Positions 47,575 through 58,300 are shown, counted from the first letter of the stretch. The stretch is 64,000 nucleotides of DNA from Methylophilales bacterium (GCA_019823025.1 CP081940.1:1272409-1336408); one strand, 5' to 3'. Numbers and translations: made by a program. The notes: generated from the letters alone by a model not told the origin.

Positions 47575-48552
47575 TTAATTTAATGTCAAGTAGGCTTGGA
47601 TTGGATCTGCACCGACTTTAACTATTCTTGGGTTGGTTGATGCACCTCCATTAAAGTCGATTGATACCGCATCCGTCGTTCTAAAATTCATCACAAAATT
47701 TGAGGTATCTGTCACAACCAGAGGTGTTGTTAAATCAATCGTCCACAAAATACTATTCGTATTTGCACATCCTGTCGCAGAGGCCGTGGCACTTTGCATC
47801 ATTCTACTGCTTGCTGTCCCATTACCAACATCACCTGCACTTTCCCGATCACCATCGTCAGAATCAAAACTTCCACAACCACTATCATTATTTACGTAAA
47901 CCACTTCATATGAAAATTCAGCATTACTCATATCTCCTTCCGTATTTGAGCATTGCATATTAGATTTATCAGTTGATCCAGCATCAACTGTCGTTCCAAA
48001 TGGAGTAGACAGACCATTTGCATTGTCTATGCCTGTTAAGACATTATTCACGGTCCAGCAATATGTTCCAGGAGATTGAACATTACCATCACTATCACCA
48101 TAAGCAACTGCAGTTGTTGCCTCAAATGCATGCTTAATACCTAACTTTGCTGATAGCCTTGCAACCATATAACCATATGTTCCAGCTGGAATAGTAAAAT
48201 CAGGTACTGACAGTGTTGATTCACTGGTACCTTGTATATCAACCTCTGTAACACTTCCTGTTTCGGAGAGCATGTCAGAACAGGTAGAAAAATCAGGTTG
48301 TGCTGCTCCTGCAACATCTGGATTACTGGTGCATAAAGACATACGATAAAATTCAATATGGTAGGTATCAGGTACATAGTTACAAGCATCACCAATACCT
48401 GCATCACCTACATCATTTACTGGTGTAGTGACACCATTGCTCGTGTTAAGAGCATCTCCAGTCATCTCACAGGTTGCATTTGCTTTTGTTATAAAAAATA
48501 GGCTAAGCAATAAACTAATGAATAAAACTAAATTTTGTCGATTAATCATCAT
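47575..48552 (-). CDS. Exported protein paired with the inverse-autotransporter barrel
   Basis: A 325-residue exported protein (signal about 1-26, ending ANA). The mature part is rich in S, T, D, G and A with scattered cysteines (SLCTSNPD, YCWTVNN, NMQCSNTEG, SGCGSFDSDDGDRE), as for an extracellular adhesin-like or appendage protein. It begins 2 nt after the stop codon of the barrel gene. No known domain. A two-partner relation with the barrel is an inference from adjacency. Confidence 0.7.
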   Translation of the reverse strand: MMINRQNLVLFISLLLSLFFITKANATCEMTGDALNTSNGVTTPVNDVGDAGIGDACNYVPDTYHIEFYRMSLCTSNPDVAGAAQPDFSTCSDMLSETGSVTEVDIQGTSESTLSVPDFTIPAGTYGYMVARLSAKLGIKHAFEATTAVAYGDSDGNVQSPGTYCWTVNNVLTGIDNANGLSTPFGTTVDAGSTDKSNMQCSNTEGDMSNAEFSYEVVYVNNDSGCGSFDSDDGDRESAGDVGNGTASSRMMQSATASATGCANTNSILWTIDLTTPLVVTDTSNFVMNFRTTDAVSIDFNGGASTNPRIVKVGADPIQAYLTLN

Positions 48553-48553
48553 A

Positions 48554-49564
48554 TTAAAAACCCTTCACTGAAAGTTTACCGCCACTATTAACCTGCTTCA
48601 CAATAATATTCTCACGTCTGACTTTTTCGTATCTTCTGTCCTCCATGCTCTCTAACTTATAAGCGGTATCGTTGAACCATTGCACTTGTTGTTTAGGTTT
48701 GTTGCTGAAGGCTTCAGTGACATTGAATATTGCTGTGAAATAGTTTGAATCCTTCTCATCATCTTTGAAGGTTCTTCCGGCTTGAATCTCAAGACCTGGA
48801 AGTATGGGCACATAAGCTCTCAGTTGGGCATCATTTCCTTTCGCATCTTTACCGCCATCAACACCGTCCCACTGATAACGTTTCACAAATACGGTGGCCC
48901 AGTTCATATAAGGCAGCGGTAAACCGGCTTCGATATCCCAACCATCGAGTGCACGTTCTTGATTACCATTCTTACCTGTTTTCCACTTAGTGGTGGCTTG
49001 ATAAATATTGGCATTGATTTCACCGACGGTAGATCTGGCTTCTAAACCGATACTGTATCGGCCATGGTCATAAGGAAACTCGTGATCATAAAACGCATTC
49101 ACACCGAGCATGAGTGTATTGTCTGAAACTAACCGGCGGTAACCTAAACCCGCGTTCAATGTGGTTCTATTATCGGTATAGAATGCACTGACTTGCGTAA
49201 ATATCGTATTCTCAATATCTTTTTGATCAGAGAGTGGTGCCACCACTAAAATCCCGGTGGTGGGTTTACCGCCTTCTTTAGTTTCAAAACTCACTTCGAC
49301 TGTCGGGAAGTATTTCTCTAAAAAGGATTTAGTAAAACCCACGCCTTGGTCAGTCGCGGCTTCAATCACTTGGCTCTGTGCACCCTCAATATCACCTGCG
49401 GCAACCATTTTAGAGAGATCGATAAAAGCAGCACGATCTTCATCATTGGTGGTTGCATTATTTGCACTCATTTCTTGAGAGTCAGAACCCCAGTTAGCAA
49501 AGGCCACTGTGGTCGCAAGAACAAGGGGTGTGAGTAGGAAGAATTTTGGGTTATTAAAATTCAT
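48554..49564 (-). CDS. Inverse autotransporter beta-barrel without passenger
   Basis: A 336-residue exported protein (signal about 1-24). The barrel pattern LNAGLGYRRLV, MLGVNAFYDHEFPYDHGRYSIGLE and ALDGWDIEAGLPLPYMNWATVFVKRY is that of intimin/invasin-type inverse autotransporters. The linker ESMEDRRYEKVRRENIIV typical of the barrel/passenger junction is present, but the protein ends 16 residues later. The usual Ig-like passenger is missing. The next gene encodes a separate exported protein. Confidence 0.85.
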   Translation of the reverse strand: MNFNNPKFFLLTPLVLATTVAFANWGSDSQEMSANNATTNDEDRAAFIDLSKMVAAGDIEGAQSQVIEAATDQGVGFTKSFLEKYFPTVEVSFETKEGGKPTTGILVVAPLSDQKDIENTIFTQVSAFYTDNRTTLNAGLGYRRLVSDNTLMLGVNAFYDHEFPYDHGRYSIGLEARSTVGEINANIYQATTKWKTGKNGNQERALDGWDIEAGLPLPYMNWATVFVKRYQWDGVDGGKDAKGNDAQLRAYVPILPGLEIQAGRTFKDDEKDSNYFTAIFNVTEAFSNKPKQQVQWFNDTAYKLESMEDRRYEKVRRENIIVKQVNSGGKLSVKGF

Positions 49565-49688
49565 TACAATTAATTTTATACCTCTAACCCCATTTTACCT
49601 ATTAAATTTCAAACATTCACTCACTTTTTGTTGTTTTTAAACAACAATTTTCCTTTTTATCACAATAAATATTAAATATAATTGTTGT

Positions 49689-49707
49689 AATGAGAATGAT
49701 TCTCATT
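49689..49707. promoter_or_regulatory. Fur box
   Basis: AATGAGAATGATTCTCATT matches the 19-bp Fur consensus in symmetry and sequence. It lies 66 nt upstream of the porin start and implies repression by iron-loaded Fur. Confidence 0.85.
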
Positions 49708-49773
49708 TACAATTGTAAACAGTTCTCATTAAGATTTAGATTAAATAAAATTTTTAAAGGAGTTTTAATAGTA

Positions 49774-51024
49774 ATGAATATTAAAAAAAGTGTTTTAGCT
49801 TTAGCCGTTCTTTCAACATTGAGTGTTTCTGCGATGGCCAATACACCTACCAACGAAGAGATTTACCAAATGATGCAAGAAATGAAGGAAGAGATGGCAG
49901 AGCTTAAGAAAGAAAACGAATCTCTGAAAGGGGAGGTAGAAGATGTTGCTGGATCAGTGGATGCGGTTGCGGATGCGACAGACGAAGCAATCAAAGCGCA
50001 AGTTAAGCTATCTAATAAAACAACCATAGGTGGTTATGGCGAACTGCACTATAACGCTCATAGAGATGACGATAATAGTGATAACCATAAAAGCCAAATA
50101 GATTTCCATCGTTTTGTGTTATTCATCAACCATGAATTTAATGACAAGATGCGATTTGTCTCAGAGCTTGAACTAGAACACAGTCTCTCAGGTGAAGGAC
50201 AGCCGGGTGAGGTTGAACTAGAACAAGCCTATATCCAATATGATTTAACGCAAAAAACTAGCTTAGTAGGTGGATTATTCCTTATCCCAGTGGGAATCAT
50301 GAACGAAACGCATGAGCCACCGACTTTTTATGGTGTTGAAAGAAATGATGTAGAAAAAAATATCATCCCAACCACCTGGTGGGAAGGGGGTGCCATGGTA
50401 GAGCATGAGTTTATGGATGGACTTTCTACAAAATTAGCAATAACTTCAGGCTTAAAATCTACAGGTAGTTCTAATTATGCTGTTAGAAAGGCTCGCCAAA
50501 AAGTGGCTGAAGCTGATGCGAGTACGTTGGCATACACAGGAAATCTTAAATATACAGCGGTACCGGGCTTGGAATTAGCCGGAACAATTAATTATCAGGA
50601 TAACTTCTGTCAAGATGAAATTGACAATTGTGGTTCAGCCACACTTTATGAAGCTCATGCAGTCTATAACAGAGCTAATTTTGGCTTAAGAGCATTATAC
50701 GCTTGGTGGGATATTGATGGATCTGCAGTAAAAGCTGTTAGCGCAGATCAGCAGTATGGTTATTATGTAGAGCCTTCATATCGGTTTAATAATGCTTTCA
50801 CTATGAATCAAGATATCGGAATCTTTGGGCGTTATGCCGTATGGAATAATCAAGACGGCAGTGGAGGGGGATCAGAAAATGAATATTCTCAATATAATGC
50901 TGGAGTTAACTGGTGGATTGATAAAGACGTCGTTGTAAAGATGGATTATCAAATACAAGATAATGGTTCTGCTGTTTCAAAAACGCTTGATGGTCTTAAT
51001 TTAGGAATTGGGTATCAATTCTAA
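49774..51024 (+). CDS. Iron-regulated porin-like outer-membrane protein with N-terminal coiled coil
   Basis: A 416-residue protein starting at ATG 49774, which has AAAGGAG before it; upstream in-frame starts lie in the Fur box. Signal about 1-22, then a coiled coil (MMQEMKEEMAELKKENESLKG, about residues 30-50), then a porin-type barrel (GGYGELHYNAH, LYAWWDIDGS, ending LNLGIGYQF). The layout resembles LbtU-like or phosphate/porin-OprO-like proteins with a helical N-terminus. The Fur box suggests a role in iron or siderophore uptake; the ligand is unknown. Confidence 0.82.
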   Translation: MNIKKSVLALAVLSTLSVSAMANTPTNEEIYQMMQEMKEEMAELKKENESLKGEVEDVAGSVDAVADATDEAIKAQVKLSNKTTIGGYGELHYNAHRDDDNSDNHKSQIDFHRFVLFINHEFNDKMRFVSELELEHSLSGEGQPGEVELEQAYIQYDLTQKTSLVGGLFLIPVGIMNETHEPPTFYGVERNDVEKNIIPTTWWEGGAMVEHEFMDGLSTKLAITSGLKSTGSSNYAVRKARQKVAEADASTLAYTGNLKYTAVPGLELAGTINYQDNFCQDEIDNCGSATLYEAHAVYNRANFGLRALYAWWDIDGSAVKAVSADQQYGYYVEPSYRFNNAFTMNQDIGIFGRYAVWNNQDGSGGGSENEYSQYNAGVNWWIDKDVVVKMDYQIQDNGSAVSKTLDGLNLGIGYQF

Positions 51025-51051
51025 GTTTTATTAAATTATATCGAGGAGAAA

Positions 51052-51180
51052 ATGACAAGTTTGGATGAAAATTATTTGCTGTGGCTTTTAAAAGAGATTC
51101 AAAAAAGCGATAGTCTATGGAAGGATGAATTGGGTTATGCTGTAAAATTAATCCAACAGAAGAAAGAAACCCATTTATAG
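51052..51180 (+). CDS. Small protein in the Fur-regulated operon
   Basis: A 42-residue ORF with GAGGAG 4 nt before its ATG. It is charged and helical (DENYLLWLLKEIQKSD) and has no signal peptide. It sits between the porin and the FMN-binding gene and is probably co-transcribed. No family known. Confidence 0.55.
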   Translation: MTSLDENYLLWLLKEIQKSDSLWKDELGYAVKLIQQKKETHL

Positions 51181-51218
51181 ATAATTTAAATAAAAATTTT
51201 TTGTTTTCCTTTATATGG

Positions 51219-51713
51219 ATGATGCTAATGATAATTTTGTTAGCATCATCTTTGCATGCGCGAGGCGTATACCAAACTGATAAAGATTTTCTGGATGAGG
51301 TTTTTGATAATGCTCCGCCCAAAAGCAAGAAGATTATGTTGGTGGGTAAAATAAGAAAATCAGTTGAGAAAATTCTAGAACACCCCTATGGCTCGTTGCG
51401 TATTAGATATTGGAAAAAAGATGAAACAACAGCTTGGATATTAGAGGAAATTGGAAAAGTAGAACCCATCACTTTTGGTGTTGAAATCAAAGATAATGAA
51501 ATTCAAGACATTAGAGTGTTAGAATTTAGGGAGATTAGAGGTTGGGAAGTTAGATATCCTGCCTTTAGAAAGCAGTTCGAAGGAGCGAGGCTAGTTGGAA
51601 TGAAGCTAGATCGAGAGGTAGATGGCATATCAGGAGCTACGCTGTCGGTATGGGCAATGACGTCCATTGCTGAACTTTCCCTCTTCCTTGATGGGTATGT
51701 GAAAAATAAATGA
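51219..51713 (+). CDS. FMN-binding domain protein, probably flavinylated
   Basis: About 164 residues from ATG 51219 (TTG 51201 is an alternative start). Signal peptide MMLMIILLASSLHA. The C-terminal part has the FMN-binding domain motif DGISGATLS (about residues 140-148), the pattern at which ApbE attaches FMN through a phosphoester on the last serine or threonine. The protein would pass electrons in the periplasm. It is followed, with overlap, by the PepSY-type membrane protein, a common partner. Confidence 0.82.
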   Translation: MMLMIILLASSLHARGVYQTDKDFLDEVFDNAPPKSKKIMLVGKIRKSVEKILEHPYGSLRIRYWKKDETTAWILEEIGKVEPITFGVEIKDNEIQDIRVLEFREIRGWEVRYPAFRKQFEGARLVGMKLDREVDGISGATLSVWAMTSIAELSLFLDGYVKNK

Positions 51714-52450
51714 AAAAAATAAGAATTACCCTTAAAGCAATTAATCAGGTACATAAGTTTACTGGCATTGCGGTTTGTGTTTTCTTAATTCACCTATCAA
51801 TCACAGGTATATTTCTAAACCACACAGAGGAGTTAGGGCTAGACGAAAAATATACTGCTTCACCACTGATTTTAGGTTTATACAATATCTCTATTCCAGA
51901 TAAGGAAGAATCATTTTCAGTAGATAATCATTTCATATCAAGGTTTGGCAATCAGGTATTTTTAGATAATCAACCTGTTTTTAAGAGCGAGAATCCAATC
52001 ATTGGCGTAGTAATCTTCAATCAAATGTTAGTTTTAGCCTTCAAAAATGAACTTGTTTTATTAACTGAAGAGGGTGAGTTGATTGAAAAGCTGACAACTG
52101 CAACTGGCGTCCCTGAAAATATTCAAAAGTTCGGGGGATCTGACAGTATATTATTCCTTAAAGCCAGCAATCAATCATGGGAATCAGATGATGAAGGTCA
52201 AGAGTGGAGAGGGACAGACTCAAATTTTAATGAATGGAGTAACGAGGTTGTGATGCCTAATGAAAAGATACAACAGGTAGAATCTTATTTTTTAGGCAAG
52301 GGCGTCTCATTAGAACAATTTTTTCTTGACCTCCATAATGGAAATATTATTAAAGGTTTCGGAAAGTGGTTATTAGATATTATCGCTATCTTTTTATTGC
52401 TAATATCAATCTCTGGTATTTGGATTTGGTTGAGAAAAAAACGCTACTAA
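51710..52450 (+). CDS. PepSY-type transmembrane protein, possible periplasmic flavin or iron reductase partner
   Basis: A 246-residue protein with an N-terminal span (FTGIAVCVFLIHLSITGIFLN, about residues 15-35), a periplasmic part, and a C-terminal span (LLDIIAIFLLLISISGIWIWLRKK, about 220-245). The two HKFTGIAVCVFLIHLS and LDLHNGNIIKG elements are typical for PepSY-associated TM helices. Its ATG overlaps the stop of the FMN-binding gene. Together with the Fur box it suggests a periplasmic reductase chain for iron. Confidence 0.8.
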   Translation: MKKIRITLKAINQVHKFTGIAVCVFLIHLSITGIFLNHTEELGLDEKYTASPLILGLYNISIPDKEESFSVDNHFISRFGNQVFLDNQPVFKSENPIIGVVIFNQMLVLAFKNELVLLTEEGELIEKLTTATGVPENIQKFGGSDSILFLKASNQSWESDDEGQEWRGTDSNFNEWSNEVVMPNEKIQQVESYFLGKGVSLEQFFLDLHNGNIIKGFGKWLLDIIAIFLLLISISGIWIWLRKKRY

Positions 52451-52492
52451 GCTTTATTCCCAAGAGGTAATTTTTCATCTAGTATTTCATGT

Positions 52493-52774
52493 ATGAACCA
52501 TTTGAAATACAACAAAATGTTGAAAACAATCACTCCTCTCTCAGCTATTTTTGTTTTGAATATAGCTTTTGCATCTGAAGATAAAGTGCTAAAACTGACA
52601 TCTGAAAATTATTTTGCGACGAATCAAGCATGTCAATCCTATGAAGTGATTGAAGGGAAAAAATATTGTGTCAAAGAATCGTTGATTCCGCTAAATTCAT
52701 GTGGCGTACAATCAGATTGGCCCTGTATGGACCCCGAAGGTTGCCTAGGTATCACTCAATTTATTAAGGAATAA
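52493..52774 (+). CDS. Secreted cysteine-containing protein of unknown function
   Basis: A 93-residue protein; the start at ATG 52493 or at the later ATG (52517, giving MLKTITPLSAIFVL) is uncertain. Signal peptide cut near FAS-ED. Mature part has six cysteines (QACQSY, KYCVK, NSCGVQ, WPCMD, GCLG), suggesting disulfides. It lies 2 nt before the next exported protein. Confidence 0.6.
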   Translation: MNHLKYNKMLKTITPLSAIFVLNIAFASEDKVLKLTSENYFATNQACQSYEVIEGKKYCVKESLIPLNSCGVQSDWPCMDPEGCLGITQFIKE

Positions 52775-52776
52775 TT

Positions 52777-53472
52777 ATGGCTTACATGAATACATTACGA
52801 ATAATCATTTTTCTTATACTTATACCTCTCATAGGACATACGACAGAGGACTTAAAATACAGCTATATACACGACAGTATTGGTGACAGGGATGATGCAG
52901 AGGGGGATGTTACTTTTCGTACCCATCAAGACAATGGGGTTATGTATGAGTATGCCCACGTGAATATAAAGTGGAAAGGCGGGTTTTTTAAATCAAGCAT
53001 AACTGATGACTTTATACAAAAAAAGGAAATAAAAAACGGTTTAGTTCTATACGACATTGTCGAGGGTGATCAAAAAAAAGGCTACAGTGTTTTTGCAAGA
53101 CACATCAAAGTCAAAAATTATCCCGTTGGCTTTGAAACAAAAAAAATTATCAAAGATGAAGATAGGCATCCTGATTTTAGTGACTTTGACTGGATATTCA
53201 AATTCAAAGTAGAAAATATTGAAAGTATTGAAATAAATGGCCAGATGCGTAAATCAGTTCATACTAAATTATGGGGCTCTCGACCTACCAGTACAACCAA
53301 CTGCAAGATGACTCAACCCGGCCAGAACTTTTCAACCTCAACGGGAGAGATCTATGTTGAGACTTGGTTTGATTTAAAAGATAGTAAATTATTAAAACAG
53401 GTGTTCACAAAGTACGGGTGTGTTCCATCTAAAAGGCTAGTCTCAAAAGAAACCTGGGTTTTGATTAATTAG
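52777..53472 (+). CDS. Exported protein of unknown function
   Basis: A 231-residue protein with a signal peptide (LRIIIFLILIPLIGHTT, about residues 6-22). The mature part is beta-rich (DVTFRTHQDNGVMYEYAHVNIKW, EIYVETWFDLKDSKLLKQVF) and could be a lipocalin-like or DUF3108-type beta barrel. It ends converging on the GTPase gene (4-nt overlap of the 3' ends). No certain family. Confidence 0.65.
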   Translation: MAYMNTLRIIIFLILIPLIGHTTEDLKYSYIHDSIGDRDDAEGDVTFRTHQDNGVMYEYAHVNIKWKGGFFKSSITDDFIQKKEIKNGLVLYDIVEGDQKKGYSVFARHIKVKNYPVGFETKKIIKDEDRHPDFSDFDWIFKFKVENIESIEINGQMRKSVHTKLWGSRPTSTTNCKMTQPGQNFSTSTGEIYVETWFDLKDSKLLKQVFTKYGCVPSKRLVSKETWVLIN

Positions 53473-54332
53473 GTATTTGCTTCAATCATTTTTTCTCTTG
53501 AAGTAGGAGTTTCCAAGCTAATTCTCCCCAAAAGCCCTTGCCTATAATCGTTAATAAAACTAATCGCAGCTTTTTCAAGGTTTGGCTTCCCTTTTTTAAG
53601 TACAAACCCTCTTTGTCTTGCAATATCATCTAAAAAAAATTCATCCTCGGGGAAGGGGGCTTCAAGCTTATATTTTTTGGTTATAGATTCTGGATACCTC
53701 AACTTAATCACGTCAGCTAATTCCAAAGCTGTTTCAATTTCATCATAAGCGTTTGACCCAATATTATTTGAGGCAGCTAAAAAAAATCCATCAAGGTCAT
53801 AACCAATTTTTGGCCACATCATGCCAGGCGTATCTGTGAGGATAGTTTGCTTATTAATTTCTATTCTTTGTTGGCTTTTTGTCACTGCCGGAATATCACC
53901 TACCTTGGCAATTTTTTTGTGATGCAGTGCATTGATGATGGTTGATTTACCCACGTTAGGCACACCCATGATCATGATCCTTAATGGTTTAATCGAAGAA
54001 TCACGGTGCGGCGCTAATTTTTGACATAGGGGTAATATTTTTTTTACATCGCCTTTATTCTTTGCAGATATGGGTATTGCTTGCGTTTTTGGTTGCGCAT
54101 TAAAATATTCAAGCCAATGCTCAGTCGCATTAGGATCAGCTAAGTCGGATTTATTCAAGATTTTAAGGTGAGGTCTTTGCCTTCCTGCACGTATATTCTT
54201 AATAACCGGATTAACCGAGCTGCCAGGGATTCTGGCATCAAGTACCTCAATGATGACATCATTAATTTCCATCGCCTTTTCTGCATTATTTTTTGCTGCG
54301 GTCATATGACCTGGAAACCACTGAATACTCAT
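53469..54332 (-). CDS. RbgA/YlqF-like ribosome-assembly GTPase
   Basis: A protein of about 287 residues starting at ATG 54332 (MSIQWFPGHMTAAK, the family's usual N-terminus; an earlier start at 54365 adds 11 residues). Circularly permuted GTPase: G4 NKSDL, G5-like ISAKN, G1 GVPNVGKST (about residues 122-130), G3 DTPG. It assists large ribosomal subunit assembly. The C-terminal ANTAR-like helical domain is present in short form. Monocistronic and convergent with 52777. Confidence 0.92.
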   Translation of the reverse strand: MSIQWFPGHMTAAKNNAEKAMEINDVIIEVLDARIPGSSVNPVIKNIRAGRQRPHLKILNKSDLADPNATEHWLEYFNAQPKTQAIPISAKNKGDVKKILPLCQKLAPHRDSSIKPLRIMIMGVPNVGKSTIINALHHKKIAKVGDIPAVTKSQQRIEINKQTILTDTPGMMWPKIGYDLDGFFLAASNNIGSNAYDEIETALELADVIKLRYPESITKKYKLEAPFPEDEFFLDDIARQRGFVLKKGKPNLEKAAISFINDYRQGLLGRISLETPTSREKMIEANT

Positions 54333-54412
54333 AACCCTGCCCTTTAAATTTTTCTTACTAGCCAATCTTTTAATGCTAATGAGTGAATTGAGATTGAGGT
54401 AAACTAACGTCT

Positions 54413-55222
54413 ATGCAAACACTTGATGAAATGAAACCTCAACAGTCACCCGAACTTCTCAAATCTTTACATATTTTAACCCGAGATGGAAAAATTAATC
54501 AGGATTCAAGAAGAAAGTTAAAGCAGGTCTATCACCTTTACAATTTTATAGAGCCGATTTTAGAAAAGATTAATCAGGAAAATGAGCATTATTCTATTGT
54601 CGATCATGGTTGCGGTAAGTCTTACCTTGGTTTTATCTTATACGACCTTTTCATCAAATCAAATTTAGGACAGGTGATTGGTATCGAAACTCGATCTGAG
54701 CTTGTAGAAAAATCTAAAGAATTAGCAAAGAAATTAAAATTTGATCGCATGCATTTTATTAATACCGCTATAGCGGATGCTGAAAATTTAGTACCGAATG
54801 ATGTGGATATGGTCACAGCCCTGCATGCTTGCGACACCGCAACCGATGATGCAATTTTTTTTGGCCTCAAACGAAAAGTGAAATATTTATTTCTGGTACC
54901 ATGCTGCCAGGCAGAGTTGGCTAAGTTGATGAGAAAAAATAAATCCACCTCTCTTACTCAGCCTATCGCTGAATTGTGGCGGCATCCAATCCACACAAGG
55001 GAAGTTGGAAGCCATTTAACAAATGTTTTACGATGCTTGCTACTTGAGTCTCAAGGCTACAAACTGACTGTGACTGAGTTGGTTGGTTGGGAGCACTCCA
55101 TGAAAAACGAGTTGATTATTGCTGAATATGTGGGGGTTAAAAAAGGCAATGCACGTGAGCGTAGTTTAGAGATTTTGAAGTTGTTTAATTTGCAAGAATT
55201 AGAATCAAAATTTATCATTTAA
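54413..55222 (+). CDS. SAM-dependent methyltransferase-like protein
   Basis: A 269-residue protein with SAM-binding motif I IVDHGCGKSYLGF (about residues 62-74), an acidic loop IGIETRSEL (about 87-95), VTALHACDTATDD and a cysteine pair FLVPCCQ (about 160-166), typical of the GSTCD-type/Methyltransf_32 proteins. It probably methylates RNA or a small molecule. It lies upstream of HrpA but with a 95-nt gap. Confidence 0.82.
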   Translation: MQTLDEMKPQQSPELLKSLHILTRDGKINQDSRRKLKQVYHLYNFIEPILEKINQENEHYSIVDHGCGKSYLGFILYDLFIKSNLGQVIGIETRSELVEKSKELAKKLKFDRMHFINTAIADAENLVPNDVDMVTALHACDTATDDAIFFGLKRKVKYLFLVPCCQAELAKLMRKNKSTSLTQPIAELWRHPIHTREVGSHLTNVLRCLLLESQGYKLTVTELVGWEHSMKNELIIAEYVGVKKGNARERSLEILKLFNLQELESKFII

Positions 55223-55317
55223 ATTTTCTCATTCATATGGTTATGAATCATCAAATTCTTAAATACAAAATAACAATTAAGTTGTTATTTAAAATCAACC
55301 AGGGATTTTGTAAGTAA

Positions 55318-58300
55318 ATGAATATTCATTACCCAGCAACGCTGCCCGTCAGCCAACAGGTTGAAAAAATAAAAAAGACGATTGCGAATAATCAAGTCAC
55401 CATTCTTTGCGGTGAAACAGGCTCGGGAAAAACAACTCAACTGCCTAAAATCTGCCTTTCGATGGGCAGAGGCCAGGATAGATTAATTGGCCACACCCAG
55501 CCTAGAAGGATCGCAGCAAGGTCAGTAGCAACAAGAATTGCTAGCGAATTAGATGTCGACCTCGGTACGGAGGTAGGTTTTAAGGTTAGGTTTGCGGATA
55601 AAACCTCTAAAGGGACATCGATTAAGGTGATGACCGACGGTATTTTATTAGCTGAGACGCAAAAAGACCCAAAGCTTGTTCAGTACGACACGATCATTAT
55701 TGATGAGGCCCATGAACGAAGTTTAAATATCGATTTTTTATTAGGCTACATAAAAAATTTACTACCCAAGCGACCTGATTTAAAAATTATTATTACGAGT
55801 GCGACGATTGATGTCGAAAAATTTTCAGCGCATTTTAATAAAGCCCCCATCATTCAAGTTTCGGGCCGAACGTTTCCAGTCGATATAATTTACAGACCAT
55901 TAAAACAGCTCACCCAAGATGTAGTTGAAAATATTGAGGATGCGGTTTTGTCCAGCATTAATGATTTATCTTCAGGTAACAAAGGGGACATTTTAATTTT
56001 TCTTCCGGGCGAGCGAGATATCCACGACATCAAAAAATTCTTAAACGATCAGTTAAAAAATAAATTTGAAATTTTGCCACTTTTTTCAAGGTTGCCCGTC
56101 AAGGAACAACAAAAAATATTCAAGCAGGGGACCTCGAGAAGAATTATTCTAACGACCAATATTGCAGAAACATCACTCACCGTCCCAGGCATTAAATATG
56201 TCATCGATGCCGGTCTTGCTAGAATTGTGCGCTATAACCCAAGACTCAAAATAGAACAGCTCCTCATCGAAAAAATATCTCAAGCCTCCGCCAATCAAAG
56301 GTCAGGGCGTTGCGGCCGAATAGCTCCGGGAGTTTGTATTAGGCTCTATGATGAAGAAGATTTTGATCTAAGACCCACCTTTACTGATCCAGAAATCATG
56401 CGGACCTCGCTTGCCTCTGTCATCTTAAAAATGGCTTCACTTGATTTAGGCCCGGTACAGGAGTTTCCTTTCCTTCAACCTCCCATCAATAAATTTATTC
56501 AGGATGGTTATCAATTGCTTTACGAACTTGATGCGGTTGATCGAGACTTTAAAATCTTACCTATGGGCCATCAGTTGGCCAAGCTTCCACTTGATCCTTC
56601 TTTGGGGAGAATCTTAATTGAATCTAACAAACAAGCCTGCCTGAATGAAATTTTAATTATCATCAGTGCACTGAGTATTTCAGATCCCAGGGAGCGACCC
56701 TTAGACAAGGCTGAAAAAGCAGATCAAGCGCATCTTTTATTTCACGACCCCGATTCAGGATTCATGAGCTTTATTAAGCTATGGAAATTATTGGATGAAA
56801 AAATAAGTATTAAGAGTGGGAAGGGTTTGAGGGCTTTTTGTCAGCAATATTTTGTTTCCTATACAAGGATCAGGGAGTGGCAAGAGCTCTATAAACAGCT
56901 TGCCGAGATGACAAAGGAGCTTGATTTTAAGATGAGTCAAAAAAAAGTCACTTATGAAAGAATTCATATATCTCTCCTCACAGGCTTGTTAGGGAATATT
57001 GGGACTAAAATTATTGATAGCTATGAATACTCAGGCACAAGGGGAATTAAGTTTTTAATTGGGCCTACCTTGTTTAGAAAGAAAAATTATAAGTGGGTGA
57101 TGGCTGCTGAGATAATTGATACAGGTAAATTGTATGCCCAATGCATTGCCAAAATTGAGGTGGATTGGATTGAGAGATTATCCAAGCATCTAGTGGAGTA
57201 TGAATATAGCAACCCGAGATGGAACCCAAAACTGAATAGGGTGGATGCCAGCCAAAAAACATTACTTTATGGCCTTGTCATCAATGCTAACAAAACGATT
57301 CATTATGGTTCGATCAATACAGAGGAGTCGAGGGCTATTTTTATAAGGCAGGGGTTAGTTGAAAATCAATATGAATCACCGGCTCCCTTTTGGACGCATA
57401 ATCAAAAGCTCATTGATGAAATTAAGCAGCTTGAGCATAAGTCTCGAAGGCAAGATATTTTAATTAATGATGACATCCTGTTTGATTTTTATGACAGCAA
57501 AATCTCCAATGAAATCATGAACGGGACCGGTTTTGAATTTTGGCGAAAGGGTATTGAGCAAGATGAGCCAAAATTTTTATTCCTATCCAAAGATTACTTG
57601 ATGCAGAAGAATGCTGACCAGATTGATGACGTTCAATTCCCAGATCAAGTGAAACGAAATAATGTTGACGTGAATTTAAACTACCACTTCGAGCCCAACC
57701 ACCCCATGGACGGTTTGACTGCTAGCTTTCCTTATCATGGTTTAAGTCAGGTTAAGCAAGAATCATTTGATTGGCTAGTGCCGGGGATGATTCGAGAGAA
57801 GGTACTCAATGTATTTAAATTACTTCCCAAACCGGTCAGAAATCAACTTACGCCACTCCCTAAAACCATCACAGAATTCTTAGTGCAGGCCGACACAACC
57901 AAAAATTTTAATAGTGAGCTCACACAATTTATTAGGGAAAAAACCAAATCAACGTTGAGAGTCGATGCCAATTTGGTTAAAAATTTACCTATGCACCTGA
58001 AAGTAAATTTTATGATCACAGATGACGAGGGAGTTGAAATTGATTCATCAAAAGAATTATCTGAGTTACAAGTCGAACATAAGGAAAGGGTGACGGAGGT
58101 TATTGAGGAGGTCGCATTCGATATTGAAAAAGAGGCCCTTACCTTTTGGCCAGAGCATGATATGCCTGAAAAAGTCAGCGCTGAAAGACACGGTGAGGAG
58201 ATTGTGGGTTACCCGGCACTTATCCCCAATGAAAATAATGTTGACCTTAAGGTTTTGGACAATGAAATCGAGGCAAAGTCTCTGCATCAATTAGGTGTGA

